From the NCBI GenBank assembly GCA_016742095.1, contig JACVCJ010000012.1, forward strand, positions 37,470-101,469: a stretch of 64,000 bases of DNA, read 5' to 3'. This document shows positions 49,532 to 57,296 of the stretch, one piece after another (position 1 is the stretch's first letter; every line of letters begins with the position of its first letter). Both the position numbers and the translations under genes were made by a program. The notes under the pieces are model-generated. The model was given only the letters and a program-made list of their open reading frames with translations, had not been told where the DNA came from and did not search any database. This stretch comes from Bacteroidia bacterium. Its GTDB lineage: Bacteria > Bacteroidota > Bacteroidia > CAIKAF01.

Positions 49532-50620
49532 ATGCACACTTCGGCCCCCAAAAGCAAAACAGGATCCCCCGCAGCGCAGGAGCACAAAGCTTCCCCCCAG
49601 CAGGGTATTACGGACAACCGTCCCGAAGGGCAGTGGCTGGCCGGCCTGTCAGGTACAGCGGCGGGGAGTGCACAGGTAACCCAGTTGCAGGCCTTTCAGC
49701 AGATGGCCGATGCCTATACACAGGCAAACACATACGTGCCCGGCCTTAAGAAGAAGGACGCCGGAGAAGGCGTGGTGCAGGGCGTATTTATATACTCGTA
49801 TGCGCACCAGGCCATACATGCGGCAAACAAAGATGCAGCCTATTACGAGGGCCTGGGTTTTGAATCCCATCTTTCGGCAGACGGGCATGAAGTATGGACC
49901 GATGCCCGGAATGTGCCGGAAGTATCTGTAAGCACAGTGGATGAAGATGCCTGGTGGCGGCAGTTTCACATTGCCCGCAATAAGTTGAAGGCCGGTATAG
50001 CTAATGCGCACGAGCATGAAATAAGGGATGAGAACGGCGGATTCACGTTTCGTAAAGGAGACGATGTCTGTAGTGAGGCTTTGATCATACAACCGAAAGG
50101 CCTGGGCAAAAACGGGCCCCTGTTTGCGTTCGGGAATATATTTTGCCTTACGGCAGCGACAGCTACCATGGAGAATCCCGGGATCATAACCGAAGTAAGT
50201 GAAGAAGATGCCAATGCGTACTGGGAAAGAGAAGTGGAAAAGGGTAAAGATGCAGAACCCGGTCAGGGAAGTTATAAAGAGTATACAAAGTTACCGGGTT
50301 CAAAGCCCGACGATCGCTTTAACTGTGCCGCCTATGCCCAGGGCGACGATACCGTGTGGATAGAACCGGAGACCATGCTGGAACAGCTGGGTAATACAGA
50401 CGATTACGACAAGCTGGAGAGCCATGCAGATATGGTAATTGATGTGAACTACATTGTGGCAAAGGCCAACCATTTCTGGCGCGCCAAAAAGACAGGTGCA
50501 GACCGTTACGAGATCAGCGAAAAGAACGGTCCCAGCGCCATCTATAAACGTACTATGAATGCCGAACAGTGGGCCGGGACTATGAATGAGGCTGTACTCG
50601 GCATTTACAGGAAGAGGTAG
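49532..50620 (+). CDS. Putative eCIS-type cargo protein with a Cys/His (papain-like) domain
   Basis: 362 aa, no signal peptide. The N-terminal 80 residues follow the low-complexity pattern I know from Bacteroidota extracellular contractile injection system (DUF4157-type) cargo: Ala/Lys/Gln-rich start, DNRPE (28-32), then QVTQLQAFQQMADAY (48-62) and VVQG near 80. There is no HExxH DUF4157 domain. The C-terminal part carries DDRFNCAAYAQGDD (Cys265), and later ANHFWRAKKTGADRYE (His314), a Cys...His order like papain-like DUF7689/NlpC-type folds. Function is inferred as a delivered toxin or hydrolase. No immunity gene or eCIS structural gene is adjacent. Confidence 0.6.
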   Translation: MHTSAPKSKTGSPAAQEHKASPQQGITDNRPEGQWLAGLSGTAAGSAQVTQLQAFQQMADAYTQANTYVPGLKKKDAGEGVVQGVFIYSYAHQAIHAANKDAAYYEGLGFESHLSADGHEVWTDARNVPEVSVSTVDEDAWWRQFHIARNKLKAGIANAHEHEIRDENGGFTFRKGDDVCSEALIIQPKGLGKNGPLFAFGNIFCLTAATATMENPGIITEVSEEDANAYWEREVEKGKDAEPGQGSYKEYTKLPGSKPDDRFNCAAYAQGDDTVWIEPETMLEQLGNTDDYDKLESHADMVIDVNYIVAKANHFWRAKKTGADRYEISEKNGPSAIYKRTMNAEQWAGTMNEAVLGIYRKR

Positions 50621-50700
50621 TGGAGGGCCAGGAGTGAAGGGTGAAGAGCAAGGAGGAATGAGCGAGGACTGAAGAGCTGGGAACTGAATTAGAAAGACAA
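50621..50700. repeat. Degenerate GGAGTGAAGGGTGAAGAGC repeat
   Basis: Purine-rich words (AGGAGTGAAG, GAAGAGCAAGGAG, GAGCGAGGACTGAAGAGC) fill the gap between convergent genes. Confidence 0.5.
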
Positions 50701-50710
50701 CTATGTTTTA

Positions 50711-51079
50711 TTACGTTAGTTTTTGTTTCTGACTATGGATATAGGCATAAAGCATACGGGAAATATAACTTGCCCGGCCATATAGCATAGCGTATTCTTC
50801 GTTGCTTATCCATGCTCTTTTCCGGAGAATGGTGATCAATGTTATCGTCTCGTTCAATGAACCCCGGGAATAATAAAGAAACGGTATCCGTTCTTTAACA
50901 GAGTTACGTCCACAACCTTCTGCAATATTCATAGATATAGATGTACAGGCGGCTTCCAGTTGTTCTGCAAGTCGAAAATGTTTTTTACCGGACACTCTTT
51001 CTGACAGGGAAAGAACTATATCTGCAAAGTCTACAGCCTGTGTCCATACCTCAAGATTTTCAAAAACAAATTTTTCCAT
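50711..51079 (-). CDS. Four-helix-bundle protein (S23 / 23S rRNA intervening-sequence family)
   Basis: 122-aa helical protein: MEKFVFENLEVWTQAVDFADIVLSL, HFRLAEQLEAACTSISMNIAEGCGRNS, FLYYSRGSLNETITLITILRKR, EYAMLYGRASYISRMLYAYI. The L-VW-A and S-ISMNIAEG-GR signatures define the TIGR02436 family, first seen inside 23S rRNA intervening sequences but common elsewhere. ATG 51079 begins the family alignment; the longer frame from 51145 is rejected. Function unknown; sits between repeat blocks, which fits a mobile or repeat-associated history. Confidence 0.88.
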   Translation of the reverse strand: MEKFVFENLEVWTQAVDFADIVLSLSERVSGKKHFRLAEQLEAACTSISMNIAEGCGRNSVKERIPFLYYSRGSLNETITLITILRKRAWISNEEYAMLYGRASYISRMLYAYIHSQKQKLT

Positions 51080-51169
51080 ACTGCTAAAAGTTGATGGTGA
51101 GAAAGATATGAAGCCATATGTGATTCTGCAAAAGAGCCACTGCAAAGCGAAACATGCACTGAAAAATTT

Positions 51170-51312
51170 TATTCTTACCCTAAAATATTCTCCTCCCGCC
51201 CTTCACTCCTCGCCCGTTCCTCTTAACTCATTCCCCCTTGCTCGTTCCTCCCGCCCTTCACTCCCCACTCGTTCCTCCTCACTCATTCCACTTCGGACTT
51301 CCGGACCCCGGA
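51170..51312. repeat. Degenerate CCCTTCACTCC / CGTTCCTC repeats upstream of map
   Basis: The reverse-complement orientation of the purine repeats at 46.8 and 50.6 kb: CGCCCTTCACTCC twice, CTCGTTCCTCC, ACTCATTCC, ending in CGGACTTCCGGACCCCGGAC. Confidence 0.6.
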
Positions 51313-51320
51313 CTAATTAC

Positions 51321-51328
51321 TATCTTCG
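51321..51328 (+). promoter_or_regulatory. -7 box (TATCTTCG) for map
   Basis: One base off TAnnTTTG, four nt before ATG 51333: predicted leaderless or nearly so. Confidence 0.45.
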
Positions 51329-51332
51329 TACC

Positions 51333-52097
51333 ATGTCAATTACATCCGAAGCCGAACTGCAGGGCATGCAGAAAGTGAGTGAAGCCGTAGCCCTTACCCT
51401 GCGCGAAATGTGCGCCTATGCCCGCCCGGGAATGAGTACCAAACAGCTCGACGATTACGGGGCGCGTATACTCATGGACTACGGTGCAAAATCAGCGCCC
51501 TATGCTACATACGGCTTTCCGGGATTTACCTGCATCAGTGTGAACAAGGAATTCTGTCACGGCATTCCGTCGGATAAAACGATCTTACAGGAAGGCGATC
51601 TGATAAACATAGACGTATCGGCCGAACTGAACGGCTTCTGGGCAGACAACGGCGCTTCTTTTGTGCTCGGGCCCGATCTGCACGGTCATCAGAAACTGGT
51701 AGATGCTTCTAAAGACATCCTGTATAAAGCCATTCACAACATCAAAGGCGGCGTACGTATTGCGGATATTGGTCAGATGATCGAAACGGAAGCGAAAAAG
51801 CGCGGCTTCCGGGTCATTAAAAACCTGACCGGTCATGGCACCGGACGTAAACTGCACGAAGCGCCGGACGAAATTGCGAACTACCGTGATCCTTTCAATA
51901 AGGAACGTTTCCGCAAGAACTCCGTCGTAGCCATCGAAACCTTTATCTCTACCGATTCCACCATGGCCGTAACCCAAAGCGACGGCTGGACCATGCTGGG
52001 CAACCGCGGCGGCTACATGGCACAACATGAGCATACCATCGTGGTCACCGACGGCAAGCCGGTTATTCTTACGGAAAAGAACGGGATTTGGGGGTAG
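51333..52097 (+). CDS. map: Type I methionine aminopeptidase
   Basis: 254-aa enzyme removing initiator Met. The five metal ligands are recognisable: Asp in INIDVSAELNGFWADN (two Asp), His in LTGHGTGRKLHEAP, Glu in IETFIS, and Glu in MAQHEHTIVV; also CISVNKEFCHGIPS. ATG 51333 is chosen; the open frame back to 51108 crosses the repeat block and is not coding. No adjacent infA or secY as in many bacteria. Its last 21 nt are duplicated 652 nt downstream. Confidence 0.95.
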   Translation: MSITSEAELQGMQKVSEAVALTLREMCAYARPGMSTKQLDDYGARILMDYGAKSAPYATYGFPGFTCISVNKEFCHGIPSDKTILQEGDLINIDVSAELNGFWADNGASFVLGPDLHGHQKLVDASKDILYKAIHNIKGGVRIADIGQMIETEAKKRGFRVIKNLTGHGTGRKLHEAPDEIANYRDPFNKERFRKNSVVAIETFISTDSTMAVTQSDGWTMLGNRGGYMAQHEHTIVVTDGKPVILTEKNGIWG

Positions 52098-52217
52098 TCC
52101 AATAGTCCGAAGTAGCGAGTCCGGAAGTCCGGAGTGATGAGTAGATGGAGCCGAATAGTTTTTAGTTTCGCTCTCCGGAGTCGCCCGCAGGGGACTACGG
52201 AGATTTTAGAAGCATAT
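52077..52217 (+). repeat. 141-bp duplication, copy 1 (includes the map 3' end)
   Basis: Matches 52729-52869 at 140 of 141 positions by my reading (G52153 versus A52805), at a constant offset of 652. Confidence 0.85.
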
Positions 52218-52299
52218 GGTTGATGGCTTATAACTTGGTAACTGGGCTTACGTATACGTCTGAGTCCCTTGGCAGGCGACTCAGACGAAGCTCGGTGTT

Positions 52300-52330
52300 A
52301 GCTATCAGCTCATAGCTGTAAGCTTTTTTT
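52300..52330 (+). terminator. Terminator-like hairpin in the repeat array
   Basis: AGCTAT (52300-52305) and ATAGCT (52312-52317) with seven T at 52324-52330; the first plausible stop for map transcription. Confidence 0.4.
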
Positions 52331-52728
52331 GCTCTCCGGAGTCGCCCGCAGGGGGCTACGGAGTTTACAAAAGCATATAGTTTATAGCTTGGTGCCGGGG
52401 CCAACGTTTGGCCTTACGTATACGTCTGAGTCCCTTGGCAGGCGACTCAGCCGAAGTTGCTTGTTAGCTGTCAGCTCATAGCTATTAGCTTTTCCACGCT
52501 CTCCGGAGTCGCCCGCAGGGGACTACGGAGCTTACAAGTCCGGAGTGATGAGTAGATGGAGCCGAATAGTTTTTAGTTTCGCTCTCCGGAGTCGCCCGCA
52601 GGGGACTACGGAGATTTTAGAAGCATATGGTTGATGGCTTATATGGGCTTACGTATACGTCTGAGTACCTTAGCAGGCGACTCAGCCGAGGCTCCGAAGT
52701 TTCCCGGTTTCATTTTTTATAGCTTGGT

Positions 52729-52869
52729 AAGAACGGGATTTGGGGGTAGTCCAATAGTCCGAAGTAGCGAGTCCGGAAGTCCGGAGTGATGAGTAGATGG
52801 AGCCAAATAGTTTTTAGTTTCGCTCTCCGGAGTCGCCCGCAGGGGACTACGGAGATTTTAGAAGCATAT
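52729..52869 (+). repeat. 141-bp duplication, copy 2
   Basis: Near-identical to 52077-52217. It begins with AAGAACGGGATTTGGGGG, the last codons of map, here without a reading frame. Confidence 0.85.
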
Positions 52870-52870
52870 A

Positions 52871-53036
52871 TTTGATAGCTTGTAGCTTATTGCCAACTAT
52901 CCGTATCTTTATCGTCAATCAATTGAAGCTTTTTGTTAGCTATCAGCTCATAGCTGTAGGCTTTTTTTCTTTTTTCTAAACTTTCTTCTTCTCTTGTTGT
53001 TAAACAGGTAACACAACACCCACAAAACCTGTTTTT
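52871..53036. other. Upstream region of the Ntn hydrolase gene
   Basis: Contains TTG (52880-52882), 21-nt spacer and TATCTTTA (52904-52911), a possible promoter, and an AGCTAT/ATAGCT hairpin with seven T (52938-52968) that could attenuate it. Confidence 0.4.
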
Positions 53037-54089
53037 ATGAGAAAAACTTTCCCACATTCGTTCCCCCTCATCACATTGCTTTTCCTCCTGTTATACGGTT
53101 CGTCCTATGCCTGCACCCGCGTGGTGTACGACGGTAGCAACGGCCTGTACATCACAGCCCGCTCCATGGACTGGAAGGACGAGATATCCGCCAATATCTG
53201 GGTCTTTCCCCGCGGCATACAGCGCAGCGGCGAAACCGGTGCCAACTCCCTGAAATGGACCTCGCGCTATGGCAGCGTGATCGCCAGTGCCTGGGACATA
53301 GCCACAGCCGACGGCATGAACGAAAAAGGCCTGGTGGCCAATGTGCTCTGGCTGGCCGAATCGCAATACCCGAAGTTCGACCCCAAAGGCAAGAAAAAAG
53401 GCCTGGCTATTTCGCTCTGGGCACAGTATGTACTTGATAATTTTGCTACGGTAAAAGAGGCCGTCGAAGATTTCCGCAAGGATAAATTTACGGTCGTGTC
53501 CGACTTTATTCCCGGTACCGACCGTTTTACCACCCTGCACCTTTCGGTTTCCGATTCCACGGGTGATAATGCCATTTTTGAATACATCGGCGGTAAACTG
53601 GTTATCCATCACGATACAGCGTACAACGTCATGACCAATTCGCCCATCTTTGCCGATCAGCTGGCCCTGAACCGCTACTGGCAGTCGATCCCCGGAACCT
53701 CGGTACTGCCGGGCACCAACCGGGCTACCGACCGTTTTGTGCGGGCTTCGTATTACATCAGTGTCATCCCGAAAACGGACGATACCCGCGTAGCCGTAGC
53801 TTCGGTCTTCAGTGTGATCCGTAACTGCTCCGTGCCTTTCGGCATCTCTTCGGCGCAGGAACCGAATATTTCGTCCACGCGCTGGCGTTCTGTGTCCGAC
53901 CAGAAGAACCGTACCTATTATTTTGAAACGGTGCTTACGCCCAATGTGTTCTGGGTCGATCTTAAAAAGCTGGATTTCAAAGCCGGTGCGGCAGTACGTA
54001 AGCTGGACCTGGCCAATGATCAGACCTATTCCGGTGAAACATCAGTGCTGTTTAAAGATACACCCGCTTTTAAGTTCCTGGGTTTGTAA
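53037..54089 (+). CDS. Linear amide C-N hydrolase, choloylglycine hydrolase family
   Basis: 350-aa Ntn hydrolase with a signal peptide (MRKTFPHSFPLITLLFLLLYGSSYA) whose removal exposes Cys26 (ACTRVVYDG), the catalytic N-terminal nucleophile; so export and activation coincide. Further family features: RSMDWKDEISANIWVFPRG, DGMNEKGLVANVLWL, and NVMTNSPIFADQL (conserved Asn-x-Pro-x-F/D region). Bile-salt hydrolase, penicillin V acylase and N-acyl-homoserine-lactone acylase belong to this family; the substrate here is undetermined. Convergent with the ABC1 kinase gene (9-nt gap). Confidence 0.9.
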   Translation: MRKTFPHSFPLITLLFLLLYGSSYACTRVVYDGSNGLYITARSMDWKDEISANIWVFPRGIQRSGETGANSLKWTSRYGSVIASAWDIATADGMNEKGLVANVLWLAESQYPKFDPKGKKKGLAISLWAQYVLDNFATVKEAVEDFRKDKFTVVSDFIPGTDRFTTLHLSVSDSTGDNAIFEYIGGKLVIHHDTAYNVMTNSPIFADQLALNRYWQSIPGTSVLPGTNRATDRFVRASYYISVIPKTDDTRVAVASVFSVIRNCSVPFGISSAQEPNISSTRWRSVSDQKNRTYYFETVLTPNVFWVDLKKLDFKAGAAVRKLDLANDQTYSGETSVLFKDTPAFKFLGL

Positions 54090-54098
54090 AGCGTAACA

Positions 54099-55751
54099 CT
54101 ATTTCTTTTTACGTGCCACCGAAATAATGATCACCAGGCCCAGTACGGCCGAAATAACAAAGCCCAGGATGCTGAGCACGGGAACGTTGAAGAGCTTGGG
54201 CGGCATGTCCGAGCGTACGATGAGGGCCGAACCGATGGACAGCGAAGCGATGATGATGGCCAGACCCAGGCGGTCGAGGCTTTTGCTGAGCATTTCGCGG
54301 GTTTCGGCCAGTCCGTTGATCTCGTGGTTGATCTTCATTTCGTCACGGCTGATCTTATCTACGATACGCCGCAGGTTATCCGGCAGGTCGGACAGTGTTT
54401 CGTAAATGGTACGCATTTTTTCACCACTCTTCGTCAGCAGGTACGACGGACTGGAACGCTTGCGGATGATGCGCAGCGCGTAGGGGTGTATACTTTCCTG
54501 TATGTTCAGTCCGGGCGAAAGCAGCTGCCCGATGCCCTCGATGAGCGCCAGGCCGCGCATCAGGCTGTAGGCAAAGGCCGGCAGCTCGATGTCGTTCTCC
54601 CGGAACACGGTCTTCAGTTTCAGGAACAGGCTGCTCCAGCCCATGTTCTGCAGATCTGAATGGGTTACGGCTTCGCGTATCTCGTATATTTTACGTTCCA
54701 GTTGTTTTTCATCGCGTACCTGGAAACGCAGGGCCATTTTACGCAGCGTACGTATCATACGCGGGATATCGCCCAGTGCGAAAAACGCAACAAAGTCCTC
54801 CAGCAGTTCTTTTTCCGGCGGCATCATACTGCCCATATTCCCGAAATCGATGAAGACGATACGTGCGTCCGGCAATACAAAAATGTTTCCGGGATGCGGG
54901 TCTCCGTGGAAAAAACCGTGTTCCAGCACCTGTTCCATATACACGGTAAGTCCGCGGCGGGCCAGTACGTCCGGGTCTATGCCCTGCTGCCGCAATGCGT
55001 CCAGGTCGCTGATCTTAATGCCGCTGATGTACTCCATACACAACACGTTATTGCTGGAATAGGCGCGGTATATGGCCGGTACGTACACCTCCCGGCTGTT
55101 TTTAAAATTGCGGGCAAAACGTTCGATGCAGGAGGATTCGTACAGCAGGCTCAGTTCGTTATGGATCGAGGTCTCGAATACTTCCAGCATCTGCCGCACG
55201 CTCATGCTACGGGCCGATTCGCTGTATTTTTCCAGAACGCTCACCAGGTCTTTCATGATCAGCAGGTCGGCTTCGATCACCTCTTCGATCCCCGGACGTT
55301 TGATCTTCAATACAACCTCCTGTCCGTTCTCTTTCAGCTGTGCCCTGTACACCTGCGACATGGAGGCGGCGGCCATAGGCTCCGGGTTCAGTTCCGAAAA
55401 AACGTCTTCTACTTCGATATTGAGCTCTTTACGTAACAGGGCGGGCAGGTCCCAGGCATCGGCATGTACCTGGTCCTGTAAACGCCGCAGTTCACTGATG
55501 AGCGGGGCGGGCAGCAGATCGTCGCGGGTGCTGAACATCTGTCCGAACTTTACATAGGCAGGCCCCAGTTCTTCCAGGGCCATGCGTATACGTTCGTACA
55601 CGTTGTGCGGACCGTTTTCCGCCTTTTTCTCATCGTGCCGGCGCAGGTTCAGCTTGTCCAGGTTCATGCGGGCCGCAATATCGCCAAAGCCGTATTTTAC
55701 CAGTACAGAAATGAGTTCGGCCGTGCGTTTCAGTTTTTTCTCGGGGTTCAT
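54099..55751 (-). CDS. ABC1/AarF (UbiB) family kinase-like protein
   Basis: 550-aa atypical kinase with membrane anchor. N-terminal KxGQ motif (YVKFGQMFSTRDDLLP), A-rich loop (PMAAASMSQVYRAQL), Lys strand VVLKIKRPGI, catalytic loop GFFHGDPHPGNIFV, and IVFIDFGNMG metal motif. The C-terminus ends in two membrane helices (AIIIASLSIGSALIV, VLSILGFVISAVLGLVIIISV). Family role: regulates quinone-lipid synthesis; in a menaquinone user this is inferred. A perfect promoter (55758-55789) gives a leader of only about 3 nt. Confidence 0.92.
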   Translation of the reverse strand: MNPEKKLKRTAELISVLVKYGFGDIAARMNLDKLNLRRHDEKKAENGPHNVYERIRMALEELGPAYVKFGQMFSTRDDLLPAPLISELRRLQDQVHADAWDLPALLRKELNIEVEDVFSELNPEPMAAASMSQVYRAQLKENGQEVVLKIKRPGIEEVIEADLLIMKDLVSVLEKYSESARSMSVRQMLEVFETSIHNELSLLYESSCIERFARNFKNSREVYVPAIYRAYSSNNVLCMEYISGIKISDLDALRQQGIDPDVLARRGLTVYMEQVLEHGFFHGDPHPGNIFVLPDARIVFIDFGNMGSMMPPEKELLEDFVAFFALGDIPRMIRTLRKMALRFQVRDEKQLERKIYEIREAVTHSDLQNMGWSSLFLKLKTVFRENDIELPAFAYSLMRGLALIEGIGQLLSPGLNIQESIHPYALRIIRKRSSPSYLLTKSGEKMRTIYETLSDLPDNLRRIVDKISRDEMKINHEINGLAETREMLSKSLDRLGLAIIIASLSIGSALIVRSDMPPKLFNVPVLSILGFVISAVLGLVIIISVARKKK

Positions 55752-55757
55752 CTACCT

Positions 55758-55789
55758 CAAAGCTACAGGTTCCGGGGCGTTTGTGCAAA
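55758..55789 (-). promoter_or_regulatory. Promoter for the ABC1 kinase gene
   Basis: On minus: TTTG (55789-55786), 20-nt spacer, TAGCTTTG (55765-55758). The ATG begins 6 nt after the box. Confidence 0.75.
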
Positions 55790-55818
55790 CACGGGGAAGA
55801 GTTCTTTGCAGCAGTCGT

Positions 55819-55849
55819 TTTGCTAAAAGCGGAATTTTTTCTACATTTA
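55819..55849 (+). promoter_or_regulatory. Promoter for the gene at 55871
   Basis: TTTG 55819-55822, 19-nt spacer, TACATTTA 55842-55849 (one base off). Confidence 0.55.
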
Positions 55850-55870
55850 AGGATATACAACGATCATTCT

Positions 55871-56539
55871 ATGCACCATCGTTTCTGTATCCTGCTTACG
55901 CTTTTACTACTGATGGCCGGCAGTTCTTTTGCCCAGGGCCAGAAAAACTCCCGTTCCCTCCCCGGCAATTATGTGCATTCCGACGGTGATTTTTACTACC
56001 GGCTCAGCCTGTATGCCGATGCCCGTTTTACGTATGAAATGCACAGTCCGCCAGGCACAACCCGGGCTGAAGGTTTCTGGACGGAACAGAACGGCCGGGT
56101 GAAACTCTATGGTTTTCCGCAACGGGTCTGTATCACAGAATTCTATGAAAGCCGGGTGGACAGCCTGGCCGGAGAACTGCGTATATGGGTGCTGGGGCCG
56201 TCGGAAAGCGGGATCGTACCGTTAGCAGATTTCCCGATCCGGGTAAACGATCAGTGTATGGACGAAATGCTTACCGACAGCAGTGGAATGCTGCGCCTGC
56301 CCGCTACGGAACTGGAAAATATATCTATCGGCTACGATGCATATACAGTGCGGGACAGCAACAGCAACTGCTTTACCCTGGTCCTCGACACCGGACTTTA
56401 CATTCAGTATTCTCCGCCCGATTTTCATGAATCGGAATGGACAGCAGGCCCCGGAACGCTTTCCTTTGCCGGTTGTGCAGGCCAGTACAAGCTGGTGCTG
56501 CGGAAACAGGGACGGGGAAAAGCATCGCTTATACATTAA
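55871..56539 (+). CDS. Hypothetical exported protein, 222 aa
   Basis: Signal peptide MHHRFCILLTLLLLMAGSSFAQ, cut near SFA-QG. The mature part has two parts: a beta-rich N-terminal half (LPGNYVHSDGDFYYRLSLYADARFTYEMHS, GFWTEQNGRVKLYG), and a second part that resembles a carboxypeptidase-regulatory-like beta sandwich (FPIRVNDQCMDEMLTDSSGMLRLPATELENISIGYDAY). No catalytic motif. ATG 55871 fits the promoter at 55819-55849. Divergent from the ABC1 kinase; followed by a terminator. Confidence 0.7.
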   Translation: MHHRFCILLTLLLLMAGSSFAQGQKNSRSLPGNYVHSDGDFYYRLSLYADARFTYEMHSPPGTTRAEGFWTEQNGRVKLYGFPQRVCITEFYESRVDSLAGELRIWVLGPSESGIVPLADFPIRVNDQCMDEMLTDSSGMLRLPATELENISIGYDAYTVRDSNSNCFTLVLDTGLYIQYSPPDFHESEWTAGPGTLSFAGCAGQYKLVLRKQGRGKASLIH

Positions 56540-56592
56540 AAGCAGGCGTTCGTGAATTATCTGTCGCTTTTTAGCGAAAGACTGCTTTTTTT
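56538..56592 (+). terminator. Terminator after the exported protein
   Basis: AAAGCAG / CTGCTTT outer arms with an inner TCGC-TTTTTA-GCGA hairpin, and a T run at about 56585-56592. Confidence 0.55.
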
Positions 56593-56621
56593 GCACCGAC
56601 TAAATCCTCCGTTTATAGAAC

Positions 56622-57281
56622 ATGAATACGACACTATCCCGTCTGGAACAGGAAGTACAGGCATGGGGCCTGCCTTCAGAATTGCCCTCAGAAATACGGG
56701 AAACCCTGCCCGAAGCCATACAGAACATACACCGCTACCGCCTATTTGCCGGCGATCTGCTGGCCATACCGCATAACCTGATCATTGCCGGTGACGACGA
56801 AGAGTTTGAAGATCCTTTCAGTTTCATGGACCTGCCCGAACAGTTCGAGATCTTTGAATCGGAATACCGAGAAGATATCCCGGCCGAATTTATTCCCTTC
56901 GGGCAGCTGCACGGCGCTACCGAAATAGTGGTACTCAATACGTTGAAAAATACCGTACATTCCTTTCATATAACCGATGTTTTCGATAAGCCTTTCCTGG
57001 AATATAAACTTACGAAAGACAGTATGGGCAGCCTGGAGCACTTTGTGGAAAACCTGCGTCCGCAGACGGTATGCTGTTTCATAGATCCGCAGGACCACGG
57101 CGACTATGAAATGTGGGAGATCGTGAACAAAACCACGCTGAAACACGATTTTGAAGAGACCGTTTTCCCCGATGAACGATCGGCCTGGGAAGCGTACAAT
57201 AACCTGGTACAGCAGGCGCTGGACAAAGGCTGGAAGCTGCACTATGCCCCCCGGAAGATCATGCTGGCTCAACAATCATAA
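56622..57281 (+). CDS. Unknown cytoplasmic protein, possibly SMI1/KNR4 (SUKH)-like
   Basis: 219 aa, acidic, no export signal. The middle resembles SUKH immunity-fold strands: PAEFIPFGQLHGATEIVVLNTLKNTVHSFHIT, followed by LEHFVENLRPQT; the N-terminal LPEAIQNIHRYRLFAGDLLAIPHNL is helical. The match is by eye and not certain. SUKH proteins are common immunity proteins of polymorphic toxins and also occur alone. It ends 15 nt before the convergent sigma-factor partner gene. Confidence 0.5.
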   Translation: MNTTLSRLEQEVQAWGLPSELPSEIRETLPEAIQNIHRYRLFAGDLLAIPHNLIIAGDDEEFEDPFSFMDLPEQFEIFESEYREDIPAEFIPFGQLHGATEIVVLNTLKNTVHSFHITDVFDKPFLEYKLTKDSMGSLEHFVENLRPQTVCCFIDPQDHGDYEMWEIVNKTTLKHDFEETVFPDERSAWEAYNNLVQQALDKGWKLHYAPRKIMLAQQS

Positions 57282-57296
57282 GCCAGACTTCCTGTT

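Larger units (their letters stand above)
52098..52870. repeat. Non-coding hairpin-repeat array
   Basis: Eight copies of one hairpin family. Five share CTCCGGAGTCGCCC...GGACTACGGAG (52171-52202, 52332-52363 with one change, 52499-52530, 52582-52613, 52823-52854). Three inverted relatives share CTGAGTCCCTTGGCAGGCGACTCAG (52258-52286, 52424-52450, and 52658-52685 with two changes). All contain the AGTCCC...GGCGACTC core. Interspersed units: AGTCCGGAGTGATGAG (three copies) and AGCTATCAGCTCATAGCT-like words. Confidence 0.85.

Noticed and set aside
49532..50620. DUF4157 metalloprotease domain in the cargo-like protein
   Set aside because: No HExxH motif; only the leader resembles DUF4157 proteins.
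51108..51332. N-terminal extension of map by 75 codons
   Set aside because: Runs through the pyrimidine-rich repeat block and is Ser/Pro/Arg-rich; the family begins at ATG 51333.
52098..52870. CRISPR array
   Set aside because: Repeats are hairpins of mixed orientation with unequal spacing, no constant spacer length and no cas genes.
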